Source: Glossina fuscipes
Lineage: Eukaryota > Arthropoda > Insecta > Diptera > Glossinidae
Assembly: GCF_014805625.2 (NCBI RefSeq)
Contig: NW_023998567.1
Span: forward strand, 1,082,157-1,146,156
Reading direction: 5' to 3'
Length of the DNA: 64,000 nt
Within the stretch, counting starts at the first letter, position 1. The number at the start of each line of letters is the position of its first letter. Under the pieces are notes generated by a model. That model was given only the letters and a program-made list of their open reading frames with translations, was not told where the DNA came from and made no database searches. A program made the position numbers and the translations under genes. Of this stretch, positions 47,848-57,354 are shown one piece after another.

Positions 47848-49349
47848 TGTACCATCTTCAAAGGGCTTCTAACAAAAATTAACTTGCTCGCCGTGATTAC
47901 AGGCGTCCATCTGATAAATTAGCCTTAGAGAATTTTTAGAATTGTGTTAAAAAAATTGTGGTTTAAAGATTGATACTAAATAACTAATTTTAATTAACAA
48001 TATTATTTAACTCACCTATTTTAAAACTCGCCGAATGTACTGTAGTGTGATCGCATACCGTCGTATGCATCCACTTTGAAGTGCGACAGAATTATGCTGA
48101 ATTTGCATAATTATGCTGAATTTGCATAATTCTGTAGCAAAAAAGTAAAACAAAAATTTTGTCGCACTTCAACTGGCTGGGTATTGCATTACGAAATGCA
48201 ATACGATGCCAGGCGCCCTAATTAAAATAATTGATAACGTTAGCATAAAATCACCTATACATTTAAGTATAAATAATGCACCTGGCAAATAAAGAGTTTA
48301 AATGTTTGAAAGCAATTCAAATCGAGCGTTTCATTCGCTCATGAACAAAAGGCGTGCAATCCGCCTAAACTCCAGAAATTAGGGACCGTCTCTTGCCGAG
48401 TTCAATAGGCACTATACGAGACGGATAGACTTGGCGTTCTGCAGCCGAGCAGATTAGGGTCAAAACCGCAGCAGCGCACTGCGATGAAAATTAAATCCAT
48501 CCAATACCATCCAATTTTGATCCTATACCATTACAGTACATTCGTGCTTTTAATTAAATAAGAATTTTTATAAAAATTAAGCAATTAAATAACTTTGTTC
48601 AAGATGTATAGGTAAATACATATCGCCGCTGCTTTGCAGAGCTTTTAAACTTTCACCAAGGGTTTCGGAACTACGATGCCTCTGCAAACGCCAAATTATC
48701 AAAACATATGTATTAGGTGCTGCTAGATTTGTTGTAGACGGTTTTCGTAATGATAAAACTGGAACAAGATGGCGAAAAAAAGTTGAACATACACAAAACC
48801 AATTAGATGCTGATTTAAAGGATCATTAGGAAGCTGGAAACATGCCGGCTTTAACTACAACATTTTCGTTTTTTAAATGTCGATTTGATTGTAAGACAGG
48901 GCTCAAATGATATGCAAGCATATGCTTGTATTTTAAGTGCCATAAGCCTTTTATATTTATACAGCTTACGTCGGTTACGGCTTGGATCTCAGTCAGGAAA
49001 AAATATTTGAACTAAACTCGAAACAATTTCAACAGGAATATAACCGCTCTGAACTTCTTTACTTATGAATCCTTTAAAAGCATTAAATGGTGAACGATTA
49101 ATTTCATTACATTCCTAATTCGTTGCAATTTTAATGCGAGGCTGCGGTTTTCATATGCTTGTAAAACGTAAAAGTCAATTTTGTTCTTTTCATAAATAAA
49201 ATAAGGGACTCTTCCAAGTTTTTCTATCTTTTCTTTTTTCTTTCTTTTTTCACAATTTCAAAAAAGCAATTGTCTAATGACTGCAAACTCAAACCAGAAC
49301 TGCCCGCTTCAAAAAGAAACAAAAACCATCGCCTACCCATTTTTCTCCA
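47848..49349 (-). repeat. 3' LTR of G3, enlarged by insertions
   Basis: The outer part (47848-48040) aligns with 54788-55140 of the 5' LTR. It breaks at GTAC where the solo LTR 48041-48535 is inserted, and resumes at 48540-48566. The inner end (49300-49349) aligns with 55175-55211 and starts TGGAGAAAAATGGG in element sense. About 680 bases in between (48567-49247) have no counterpart in the 5' LTR. Relative to the 5' LTR, about 180 bases near 47940 are missing. Confidence 0.8.
48041..48535 (+). mobile_element. Solo LTR, copy 2 (495 bp, GTAC duplication), nested in G3
   Basis: Same family as 27210-27709: identical start TGTAGTGTGATC and end TTACA, flanked here by GTAC (48037-48040 and 48536-48539). 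The uninterrupted target sequence can be seen in the G3 5' LTR near 55137-55145, which confirms both the insertion and its exact ends. A TATA-like TATAAATAATG lies near 48270 and an AATAAAG near 48290, the latter a possible poly(A) signal. A short direct repeat (AATTATGCTGAATTTGCAT) is tandemly doubled at 48090-48128, unlike copy 1. Confidence 0.9.
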
Positions 49350-49436
49350 TTTTCCCCCAGACAAGATCAGACTTGGAGTAATGATGAAATCAAACATCCA
49401 CATTTCAAAGCGAAAAATGATCACATCCGTCACTGC

Positions 49437-50784
49437 TTAATATCTTCAGCATGATGAATTCCCACAATATTACCTTGCAGATCCTCTAACTCATAGCAAG
49501 AATTTCCAATTTTTCTTCGTATTCGAGCCTTAACAAAAACCGATCCAAGTTTAGCGTTATAACATTTTTCTTTTTCTTCGGTAAACTTCTTGGCCTTCAA
49601 CAGAATTCACCACTGTAGATCTTAAGTTGTAGCTCTTTTCGTTTCTGTGAAAATGTTTTGCTCTAATCGTATTGAGTGATCATCCAGAAGTTTTAGCTTC
49701 CGCAATAGGGAGTAAACTTTTCCGTTGGTAACCATGTGTTGACCAAATACAACATAATACGGTTCTTTACCGGTCGCAGAATGAATGTTCGACCTCAAAG
49801 CACAAGCTATATCACTCAGTTCTTCATCTCAACTCTTCTGATCTGCATTCACATAAAACCTTATACCTGCTATTATAATTTTGTTGACTCGTTCCGATGC
49901 ATTCGCTTGAGGTGAATGGACTGCAATGAAAATTTGTGTCACATTATAACGTAAATGCAGAGATTTGAATTTTTTGCAACGAGCTCCGTTATCCGTTACA
50001 ACAGTCTCTGGTACTCCAAAGGTATGAAATACCTCTTCTTCTATAAACTTACATTCCACATCAGTGTTGAGTCGTTTGATAGGTTAGATAAAGGGAAATT
50101 CAGAAAAATGATCCAGTACTACCCGTATTCCGATATTTCCATTTCGAGAGCGGGGATAAGCATCAACAAAATCGACATAAAGTCTTTGTAGAAACCGGTC
50201 TGTGTCTGCCATTTTACCCATGGGTGGTCCGAGAATTTGGTTAGGATGCTTGTTAACTTTACAGGCTTCACAAGAGTTAATAAAGTCACGAACACTGATG
50301 ACCATATCAGGCCAATAATAGTATTTTCTTACATTTTCCAAGGTTTTATTCATTCCAGCGTGCGCAGCTAAACAATCTGCTTGAGCACGCCATAATGGTT
50401 CATTCGTCATTTCGTTTGATAACCAGAGCTTCCAGGAAAATTCGTCATGCAAGGAGTCGTTGTGATTTCTGTTGTTGGAAAACTTGTGAGGTTTCCTTGA
50501 AAATCCTTGATCAAATTTATATATTCGTTTGATTCAAAATATGGAGATTCCAAGACAACAAATATTCCATGATCTATTTCCGCAATGTCATAATTGTTTT
50601 TCCGTTTGAGTACCAGACGGTTTTGAAAAAACACTGTTGAAGAATCCCAGACAGCGCGATCGCGCTGTTTAGATTTTATGTCGAGAAAACCCAGCACATT
50701 TCGAGCATTGTCGACAACTGACGGTGCCTTACGTATTGTCGAAGTCGAGCGCAATACAATTACAATAGTACTACAGTAGTGCAA
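49437..50784 (-). pseudogene. G3 integrase
   Basis: The minus-strand frames 50784-50407, 50452-50084 and 50059-49829 follow each other and continue with frameshifts to a stop at 49437. The zinc-binding HHCC domain is visible (AAHAGMNKTLENVRKYYYWP, then CEACK). All three catalytic acids of the DDE core remain: LYVDFVDAYPRS, VVTDNGARC and QANASERVNK. A VLDHFSEFPF block is followed by a single nonsense codon near 50075. The C-terminal part ends ELEDLQGNIVGIHHAEDIKQ. In an active element this enzyme would insert the cDNA. It is broken by at least three lesions. Confidence 0.88.
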
Positions 50785-50964
50785 TAATATATTACAAAAT
50801 AAAATTTTTTATTTTGGGGTTGTGTTTTCTATAATTTTTGTGGAACAAACTTGAAATATTTATTAACAAACAATTTAAATGCATTTAAATACATAAAATT
50901 AAACAAGCGCAATGGCGCCGCTTGGCATTTCTCGACATAAAACCTACACAGCGCGATCGCGCTG
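50652..50964. mobile_element. Short inverted-repeat element (MITE-like) inside G3 pol
   Basis: The 313-bp unit is bounded by inverted repeats of about 37 bp. Each begins with the same perfect 16-bp palindrome CAGCGCGATCGCGCTG (50652-50667 and 50949-50964), followed inward by a shared TAG.TTTTATGTCGAGAAA block in inverted orientation. The interior is AT-rich and non-coding. It separates the RNase H and integrase parts of G3 pol, where related elements have a short linker. A target duplication could not be matched, so the transposon class is open. Confidence 0.65.
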
Positions 50965-51110
50965 CTTGGTACTTAAACGGTTATTCTCGATAATGTACCA
51001 GGTACAACGTTAAGCTTACCTTTGCGATGTATAATTTTGAAATTAAAGGCCTGTAATTTAAGTGACCATCTGGCTAAGCGTGAAGAAAGTTGAGTTTGAC
51101 ACATCAACCA

Positions 51111-51668
51111 TTATAAGGTAACATGGTCCGTAAGTATTGCAACTTCATACCCTTCAATGTATGGCCTAAATTTTTTTACACTTAGTACCGCAACTAAGCA
51201 TCCTTGCTCAGTGACTGTGTAATTTCGTTGAGCCTTATTTAACTTTTTTGACATAAAGGCTATAGGTAAACCATCGCCTTCTTTATTCATTTGTATCAAC
51301 ACTCCGCCAACCCCAGTATTACTCTCGTCACAATGAATTGCGGACGGTTTAGAAAAATCAGGACTATGAGAACAGGAGCAGTACTTAATTTAGTTTTCAA
51401 CACATCGAATGCTTTCCGTGCTTCTGGTGTTCAAAGGAACTTTCGTTTATTTCCTGTAAGATCAGACAACGGTGTAGAAATAATAGCATAATCTTCAATG
51501 AACTTCCGATACCAGCCAGTCATCCCCAAAAATCGTCTTACCTCTTTTATGGATTTCGGAATTGGAAATTCACTTATTGAAGAAATTTTTTCAGGATCGG
51601 TTCTTATTACTCCTTTTCCAACTATGTGGCCTAGATATTTGATTTCTTCTTGTTTTTTTCTACATTTA
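51111..51668 (-). pseudogene. G3 RT thumb and RNase H
   Basis: From 51668 an open frame reads YLGHIVGKGVIRTDPEKISS, then EVRRFLGMTGWYRKFIEDYA and a LWTPEARKAFDVLK block, the RT connection typical of Ty3/gypsy. RNase H follows in another frame (51302-51111): MSKKLNKAQRNYTVTEQGCL and EVAILTDHVTL. These domains copy the RNA and remove it from the hybrid. The first catalytic Asp block of RNase H (DAS) is degraded near 51330. Confidence 0.85.
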
Positions 51669-52074
51669 TTGTTAATCCAGCGTCCCTAAATCTTTTTGCA
51701 ACTAATTTCAATACCTCCAAATGATAAACAAACTCGTTCGAGATTATCAGAAAATAATCAAGAGAAACGAAAACTTCTGTTTCAATACCTTTAAACTTAA
51801 TGAGGGCGTTTAAAGAGCCAATTATATTTTGTTGTTTTCCATCAGCAGTTCTCACACTTGATGTCATCTTCTTAAATGGAATGTTCAATTGAAGAATTCG
51901 CTCAGCTAGAACATTGCCGACACAGCTAATAGACGCATCAGTATCAAACAAACCATCCACTTCTTCATCAAAAACGGAGACACGGTCGTAAGGACGAATA
52001 TCCGTAGGATTACTAATTATTGACGATAATAATTTAAATTTTAATTGTTTCAAATTACTCCAATACTTCTTCAT
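51631..52074 (-). pseudogene. G3 protease fused to RT end by internal deletion
   Basis: One uninterrupted frame starts with protease (GLFDTDASISCVGNVLAERI; the family DTGAS has become DTDAS) and runs through SVRTADGKQQNIIGSLNALI. It then changes within a few codons, near 51770, into the end of the RT palm/thumb: SLDYFLIISNEFVYHLEVLK and AGLTINVEKNKKKS. In intact relatives several hundred bases lie between these parts, including most RT motifs. The junction keeps the frame and sits at VSLDY, similar to the RT YLDD context, so microhomology may have guided the deletion. Confidence 0.8.
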
Positions 52075-52153
52075 TCATTCTGAAAATCTTCTTTTAGAAT
52101 TAGTGATAGTTTCATTTTTTTGTAAATTAACAGTTTTGTCGTCTACGGCGTTA

Positions 52154-52583
52154 TTATCTTTCAATAAACGGTATAAGAAGGTGGCTTACAAATGAATGGT
52201 TTTTGCTATTTTTGTTTTTGCTTTTCGGTTGTTTTTGGGCACCTTTCGGTGCCTTCGCTGCTACGTTTTTTAAAACGTTACATTTTAAACAGTTTGGTTT
52301 ATAAGTATTAGGTAAACTGCAACCACAACAAAAAACTTTCCTTTCCGCTAAACAATCTTGATAACGATGGTCATTTTCTTTACAATTCCAACAGTTCAGC
52401 GTTAATTCTGCCACAGCTTGAGTGTTGTCGCATTGTATTGTATCAGTAACTGATAACTCCTCCACGGTGACTTCAGCATTTTTCCTGTGTTGATTGAATA
52501 CCTCCACTTCATCACCTCTAGTCTTAATATCAGACAGGTCTCGCTTATGACAAATTTCGCGAATTTGACTAATTGAGGTTATA
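52154..52583 (-). pseudogene. G3 gag, C-terminal part with zinc knuckles
   Basis: Reading resumes after the J1 insertion with SISQIREICHKRDLSDIKTR, then HRKNAEV. The nucleocapsid part contains CWNCKENDHRYQDC (a CCHC knuckle: C-x2-C-x4-H-x4-C) followed by a Cys-rich second finger (FCCGCSLPNTYKPNCLKC) and a basic, Lys-rich tail (KNVAAKAPKGAQKQPKSKNK). This part would bind the genomic RNA. Confidence 0.85.
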
Positions 52584-53125
52584 CTTTATTTTTTATTTTA
52601 TTTATTTTAATTCTACTTATACATGAACTAAATAATAACAGTCAACTAAATAAATAACAGTCGATTTCAATTGGCACTTAAAGCAAAACTTATATTAATT
52701 AATAATAAAACTTAGTACAAGTACAATAAAACAAATAAAAAGAAAAAAAAAGCATGTATACAACCAGCATAGAGCCACACTTACAACCGGTACAGGACCA
52801 AATTGCAAATGAACCCCTAAGCCATCGCAAACATGCATAAACCTGGCAAGCGATAATACTGAACAACGATTCATTTTCGAATCGTAACGACTTTTAAGAA
52901 TAAAAAGCTCATAATTAAGTTTACATTGACTAAGATTAACCAAGATAAATTGCCTAGACAAGCGGTTAGGGACATTAAAGCTTATTTCACCAATTAATGA
53001 AGGCGAGTCAATAGCACCATTTATTAGTTTGATTACACAAAACGCCAAGAACAAACCTACGTTTCTCAAGAGACGGTAAGGACAGCAGAAGCAACCTATT
53101 TTCATAGGGAGGAAGAGAGGCAATC
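52584..53125 (-). mobile_element. J1 LINE copy f, 3' end, nested in G3 gag
   Basis: A 5'-truncated J1 fragment in minus orientation. The C-terminal RT segment (FVIKLINGAIDSPSLIGE, FNVPNRLSRQFILV) is followed by the 3' UTR and a tail seen as TTTA repeats at 52584-52608. Gag sequence is continuous on both sides (LQMLY before, ITSISQ after). Of the 3' fragments, this one is closest to copy c. Confidence 0.88.
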
Positions 53126-54229
53126 GGATATAACATCTGTAAGTTCACCAATCCAAGTTGAGTTACCGGCAGTAAATTCCTTCTGACTATCTCCACAAGT
53201 ACCTTTTCAGTTAGCGGCTGCTTCAGTTTAGCTGACAATTCTAAAGTTGATTCAAGAAAACTATCAAATTTCTCATTTGTATTTTGCTTCCTGTCTCCAA
53301 TTAACTCTCGATAATCAAAATCAGAACGAACATCTTTGTACTGCGCACGAAGAGCTGCGCATAAGGCAGGCCATTTAATAAATGAAACTGACCTGTGATA
53401 ACGCCAATACCAATAAGCTGCTTTGCCTTCAAAAAGAATATTAGCAAAGTTACATAACAAATCAAAATCTCCTCCCAGGGTTTGTTTAGTCAAAACCTCG
53501 ACTCTGTACAGAAAGGATTCAATTGAGAACCCAGAAGTTCCCGTAAATCTGATCTTTCAATTGAAAATGATTTGACCTACTTTATTAGTTTGTAGAGTTA
53601 TTTCTGCGTTGTTCGTAACTGATGGCATTGCAGGATCTTGCAAATTACCACGATTGGTACCATTAAGTCCTAGAAGTTGAACTAATGACTGCTGGCTAAT
53701 GCTTCCAGTACGACTAAAGTCTAAGTTGAAATAGGATTGAGATTGAGCTTGATATGGCATCGACGATATGGCGGGCAAATTTACTTTCCTTAATCCTTCT
53801 TCGATGTTTTTTTGTACCATCTCGCTCATCGTTACGCTAAGGGATTCCAAGAATTTCGATTGTTGAGCTTGAACTGACGTCAGCACCATTCCACTAATTT
53901 GTCGTGTAAGTTCGGGAGGCTGCGAATGATCGGTTGGTTCTCGTGTATTAGCCATAACTGCTTTATTACTATCTAGCAATCTAGTTTGTTGTCTAGTTAA
54001 TATATGACCGAAAATATCTTCTATAGGCAAATTGGTTTGGCAATTAGGACAATGCTGAGAGTTATTCAGGGATGCTTTCAGACACGATCTATGAAGGATG
54101 GGATCACAAATCGGTCTATGAAAGTTCCTTTTGGGGTCTAACTCGTTCTGACAAATAAAACAAATAAGTGCCGAATCCGTCTCGCGAATTGTTAAATCTT
54201 CTTCACTACGACGTAGCGACTTGAGAAAT
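53126..54229 (-). pseudogene. G3 gag, N-terminal part with RING/PHD-like finger
   Basis: After a stop at about 54230 the frame opens with FLKSLRRSEEDLTIRETDS. A compact finger follows at about 54180-54050: CFIC, then CDPILHRSC, then CPNC, giving C-x2-C...C-x4-H-x2-C...C-x2-C as in RING or PHD domains. The frame continues uninterrupted to 53557 (LTRQISGMVLTSVQAQQ). The capsid part, 53493-53126, is TKQTLGGDFDLLCNFANILF then YWRYHRSV and FDYRELIGDRKQNTNEKFDS, typical of insect gypsy Gag. A frameshift lies between 53557 and 53493. The start codon is lost or non-ATG. Confidence 0.82.
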
Positions 54230-54754
54230 TACCGCAACAGACTTTCAAATTATTTAAAAATTCAAAGTTAACAATTACAAAGACTTCTATGAACTAATAA
54301 TTCAGATCTGGTAAAGTAGCGGTAATTAAGGTAAATTATTAATAACACAGTTACATTGTTAGATCCTGGCTGGTTCGGTAAGTTTACATGTGTATGTAGA
54401 TGTGTCGTAGGAGTCTAATGTAATAACTCAAAATAAAATAAATAAATTAACAGAATAAGCTGTTGCTATGCTTGACTTGATCGAATGTATTAGCAGAATC
54501 AATAATTTCCAAAGAGGCAATAGCAAAATTTATTGCTATTTATTCCAGACAACAATCCATAAATAGGCTCTGCTTAGTCATAAACCAAGAACAAATATTC
54601 CAATCTATGAAGTGTAACGCTATTTCAAGGTTCATTCCAATCTGTTACGAGTAATTTTGTTATATGTAAAGTGGAAAAATGTAAGTGTAATTTGGGGCAC
54701 CGCAGAGTTCCAGGATTCTATCGTACAATTAAACAATAATAATAACTCAACCGC

Positions 54755-54775
54755 GGGGCACCACGTTGGGCGCCA
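54755..54775 (-). promoter_or_regulatory. G3 primer-binding site (tRNA-Lys)
   Basis: On the minus strand TGGCGCCCAACGTGGTGC begins 12 bases downstream of the 5' LTR end. It is complementary to the 3' end of a tRNA-Lys with CCA, allowing at most one or two mismatches to the common Lys primer sequence. It fixes the orientation of G3 and the inner end of its 5' LTR. Confidence 0.85.
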
Positions 54776-54787
54776 ATAAAAATTCTC

Positions 54788-55211
54788 TGTAGCATATTCA
54801 AAGAGCTTCTAACAAAAATTGACTTGGTCGCCGTGATTGGGGGTCCATTCGATAAGTTGACCTTAGAGAATTTTTATAATTGTTATGTGTTGTAAGTGGA
54901 AGTGTGGTGTAATGAATAAACTTACTTTGCCAGCCAGTAACAAATAAAGCAAATTAGTTAGAAATCATTTTAATAATTAAAATAAACAATATGAATAATA
55001 AATTAAAGACGAACATGTGTATGACAAAATCTCTCAATCAATGATTGTGTTAAAAAAATTGTGAATTAAAGATTGATACTAAATAACTAATTTTAATTAA
55101 CAATATTATTTAACTCACCTATTTTAAAACTCGCCGAATGTACATTCGTTCTTTCAATTAAATAAGAATTCACAAAAAAAACAAAAACCATCGCCTACTC
55201 ATTTTTCTATA
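54788..55211 (-). repeat. 5' LTR of G3
   Basis: 424 bp. In element sense it starts TATAGAAAAATGAGTAGG (the first dinucleotide, expected TG, is mutated; the 3' LTR keeps TGGAGAAAAATG) and ends GCTACA. TGGT (plus strand) follows at 55212-55215. It contains an intact copy of the site where the solo LTR inserted in the 3' LTR. Confidence 0.85.
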
Positions 55212-55281
55212 TGGTACGTTGCGTTTTTTTAGTATATGCATAATGATTTATACGTTTTGGTACCTATCCTTATTTATGAAG

Positions 55282-56010
55282 TGTAACGAGTTTCCTTAGG
55301 CGGGGTATACCCAGTCAATCCAGGATCCGTTGCAAGAAAATTTTAATAAATAATCAGGATCTTCGGGGGGAATGGTGTTATGATCTCTTAGCTTTATTGG
55401 TTCCTCTTTACTGGACGGAAGTATGAAATGGCTGGGGCAAGGAACCAGCGAGGTGACCCGACTTGTCGCGTTATTATCGTTTTACGGTATTACTTCTGAC
55501 GTTAGGATTCTGTTACGGTTTAAATCGCGGCGCGCTAGAAGAAAGAACCGGAACCTTTGCCAGTGCCATAGCTGCCTAGGCTCGCCTGTTTGTCCCCGGT
55601 TGGTGGGTGAGTCCAGTAATGAGATAGTAAAAAAAAGTCTCTCCGTCCTTCAGGGATGGCGATTAATACTAACCAGCGCATCCCCTATCCGTAAAGTCAA
55701 TTATCCTGTAAGTCCTTCAGGGATGGCGATTAATACTAACCAGCGCATCCCCTATCCGTAAAGTCAATTATCCTGTCAGTCCTTCAGGGATGGCGATTAA
55801 TACTAAGCAGCGCATCCGTAAAGTCAATTATCCTGTAAGTCCTTCAGGGATGGCGATTAATACTAACCAGCGCATCCCCTATCCGTAAAGTCAAAAAAAA
55901 AAGAGATTTGTCATGATGTCTGCAACCACTTACCTCCAGGCAGCTATGACACCGAAATGAACGAGTCTGTGCGATGCGCTGTTCTTTTATAGCCTGAGTC
56001 TCACTCGCTT
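55282..56010 (-). promoter_or_regulatory. Promoter / splice-donor / minisatellite module, left copy
   Basis: Read on the minus strand: TATAAAAG (55991-55984), then about 56 bases later a consensus splice donor GGAG|GTAAGTGG (55935-55928), then a 10-nt run of T on this strand, then four tandem 67-bp repeats (55894-55645), then a unique part ending CTCGTTACA at 55282. This looks like the 5' end of a transcription unit or the right part of an LTR with a leader intron. No gene was recognised downstream. A 112-codon plus-strand frame crossing the repeats is not considered real. Confidence 0.55.
55645..55894 (+). repeat. 67-bp minisatellite, four units
   Basis: Units start GTCCTTCAGGGATGGCGATT at 55645, 55712, 55779 and 55839 (periods 67, 67 and 60). 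The third unit lacks the seven bases CCCCTAT; the fourth ends after CCGTAAAGTC and runs into an A10 tract. The copies are nearly identical, which points to recent tandem amplification. Confidence 0.95.
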
Positions 56011-57042
56011 GTCCTCATGCCAACATGCTCTATGTGTTTACATCAGTTTGGGGTAATATGCTTATGGGTATGCTTAGCTTAGGTTGGCTGCCGTCGCAAC
56101 CTCAGTTGCGACTTGCATGATCCTACTTATACACAACTTAACCAACTTACATCTAACTTATTACTAAGTTTGTTCAAATGTCTACTCACAACCACTCAGG
56201 TACCAAATCGCGTGATTCATAACCGTTAGGTATGTGGTTGCTAGTGCACTGTGTTTGCATGTGTTTTGTGTGTTTTTACATGTGTGATCGTGTCTTTGTA
56301 CAATGTGTGTACGCAGTTTATGCATTATAGTATGTTTTTACTATTTCTTTCCCTACCTAAGTTCAATTCTGCTTGTTTTCTTTACCCTAACGGTGCTACA
56401 CATTTTGCGCATTTTTATACATAGAGATTCTTGCTGAGGTTTGTTTTGCATGCATAGATTTTCTACCTAAGTTCAGTTCTTGCATGTTTTGTTTGCCCTA
56501 GCGGTCCTATCAGCTTGGTGCATTAGTTGAAGACTCAAGGTGACCTAACGGTACTATATCTTGTGCAATGCTGCTGTAGCTCCTGCGTATGTTTGGGCTG
56601 CGTTCATACCGCCTAAGTCGGGTTGTGCTCTTATACTTATGTTCTTAGTACGGATTGGGTTCTTACACCTATGCTCTCTCTCTTGTACATTGTGGTGTGT
56701 GTTTCTGTGGTTTTAAGGTCGTGTGTGTTTTGAGCTTTTAATTTTTCACGCATCGGTTTGTATTTTAATGAACTTAAGTTAGCGGGTTTGAGATTTTGAT
56801 TTTACAGGAATGGTTTGAGATCTTACTTTTACAAGAATGGTTTTTGAGATTTTAATTTCTCACGCATGGGTGTGTGTTTTATGAACTTGAGTTAGTGTGT
56901 TTGAGATTTTGATTTNNNNNNNNNNGTTTTATGAACTTGAGTTAGTGTGTTTGAGATTTTGATTTTACAGGAATGATTTGAGATCTTACTTTTACACAAA
57001 TAGTTTCTGAGATTTTAATTTTTCACGCATAGGTGTGTGTTT
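56011..57042. repeat. GT-rich block with local tandem repeats and a 10-N gap
   Basis: Two similar segments start CTACCTAAGTTCA at about 56356 and 56463. A 113-bp repeat (ATGAACTT(A/G)AGTTAG...) starts at 56768, 56881 and 56931; the second unit is cut by Ns at 56916-56925. The gap inside near-identical units suggests a collapsed array. No coding content. Confidence 0.8.
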
Positions 57043-57186
57043 TAATGATTTTAACTTTGCCAGTATCATTTGTGATTCAGCATTTGAAGTTGAAGGGGGC
57101 TGCTTGTCTTCGGGCGTGCACGGACAGATCGGACTGGCGGGTTGCCTGCTGGAGATACATGTCTAGGGCGGACGGACTTGTGTTTC

Positions 57187-57212
57187 GTAAGGAAGCAAAA
57201 TCGCTTCCTTAC
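57187..57212. repeat. Perfect 10-bp hairpin
   Basis: GTAAGGAAGC (57187-57196) and GCTTCCTTAC (57203-57212) are exact inverted repeats around a 6-base loop. If the left module is an LTR read on the minus strand, this would lie at its 5' end (TGTAAGGAAGC...), but no matching target duplication was found. Confidence 0.7.
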
Positions 57213-57354
57213 AACATTCACAAGATAACATTAATATAAGATATAAATAAAAGTATTATTATAACATCTACATAAGTAGGCATTGATACCCGTACATCTT
57301 GTAATGCATGCCAGCCTAGAACAGGCAATTGTGTAACAGGGCAGCAATGGTGAT

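Larger units (their letters stand above)
47848..55211 (-). mobile_element. Ty3/gypsy provirus relic 'G3', minus strand, with nested insertions
   Basis: The whole provirus can be delimited. The 5' LTR (55211-54788) is followed by a tRNA-Lys primer site (54775-54755), gag (54229-52154), pol (52074-49437), a polypurine tract near 49350-49360 and the 3' LTR (49349-47848). TGGT flanks both ends (47844-47847, 55212-55215). Inside it are a J1 LINE (52584-53125, in gag), an inverted-repeat element (50652-50964, in pol), a solo LTR (48041-48535, in the 3' LTR) and an internal pol deletion. The gag and pol sequences resemble insect mdg1/412-type elements, but the primer is tRNA-Lys. Stops are few relative to the other LTR relics here, so it is probably the youngest of them. 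Confidence 0.9.

Noticed and set aside
27210..48535. The two solo LTRs as the ends of one 21-kb element
   Set aside because: Each has its own distinct target duplication (GTAT and GTAC) and the second is nested in an unrelated provirus.
55423..55761. 112-codon plus-strand frame
   Set aside because: It runs through the 67-bp minisatellite; the reading is a by-product of repeat length and has no family features.
55282..57213. One 1.9-kb LTR running from TGTAACG to CCTTACA
   Set aside because: Ends look plausible, but the flanking bases (GAAG and ACAT) do not match, and the inverted right-hand module lies outside.
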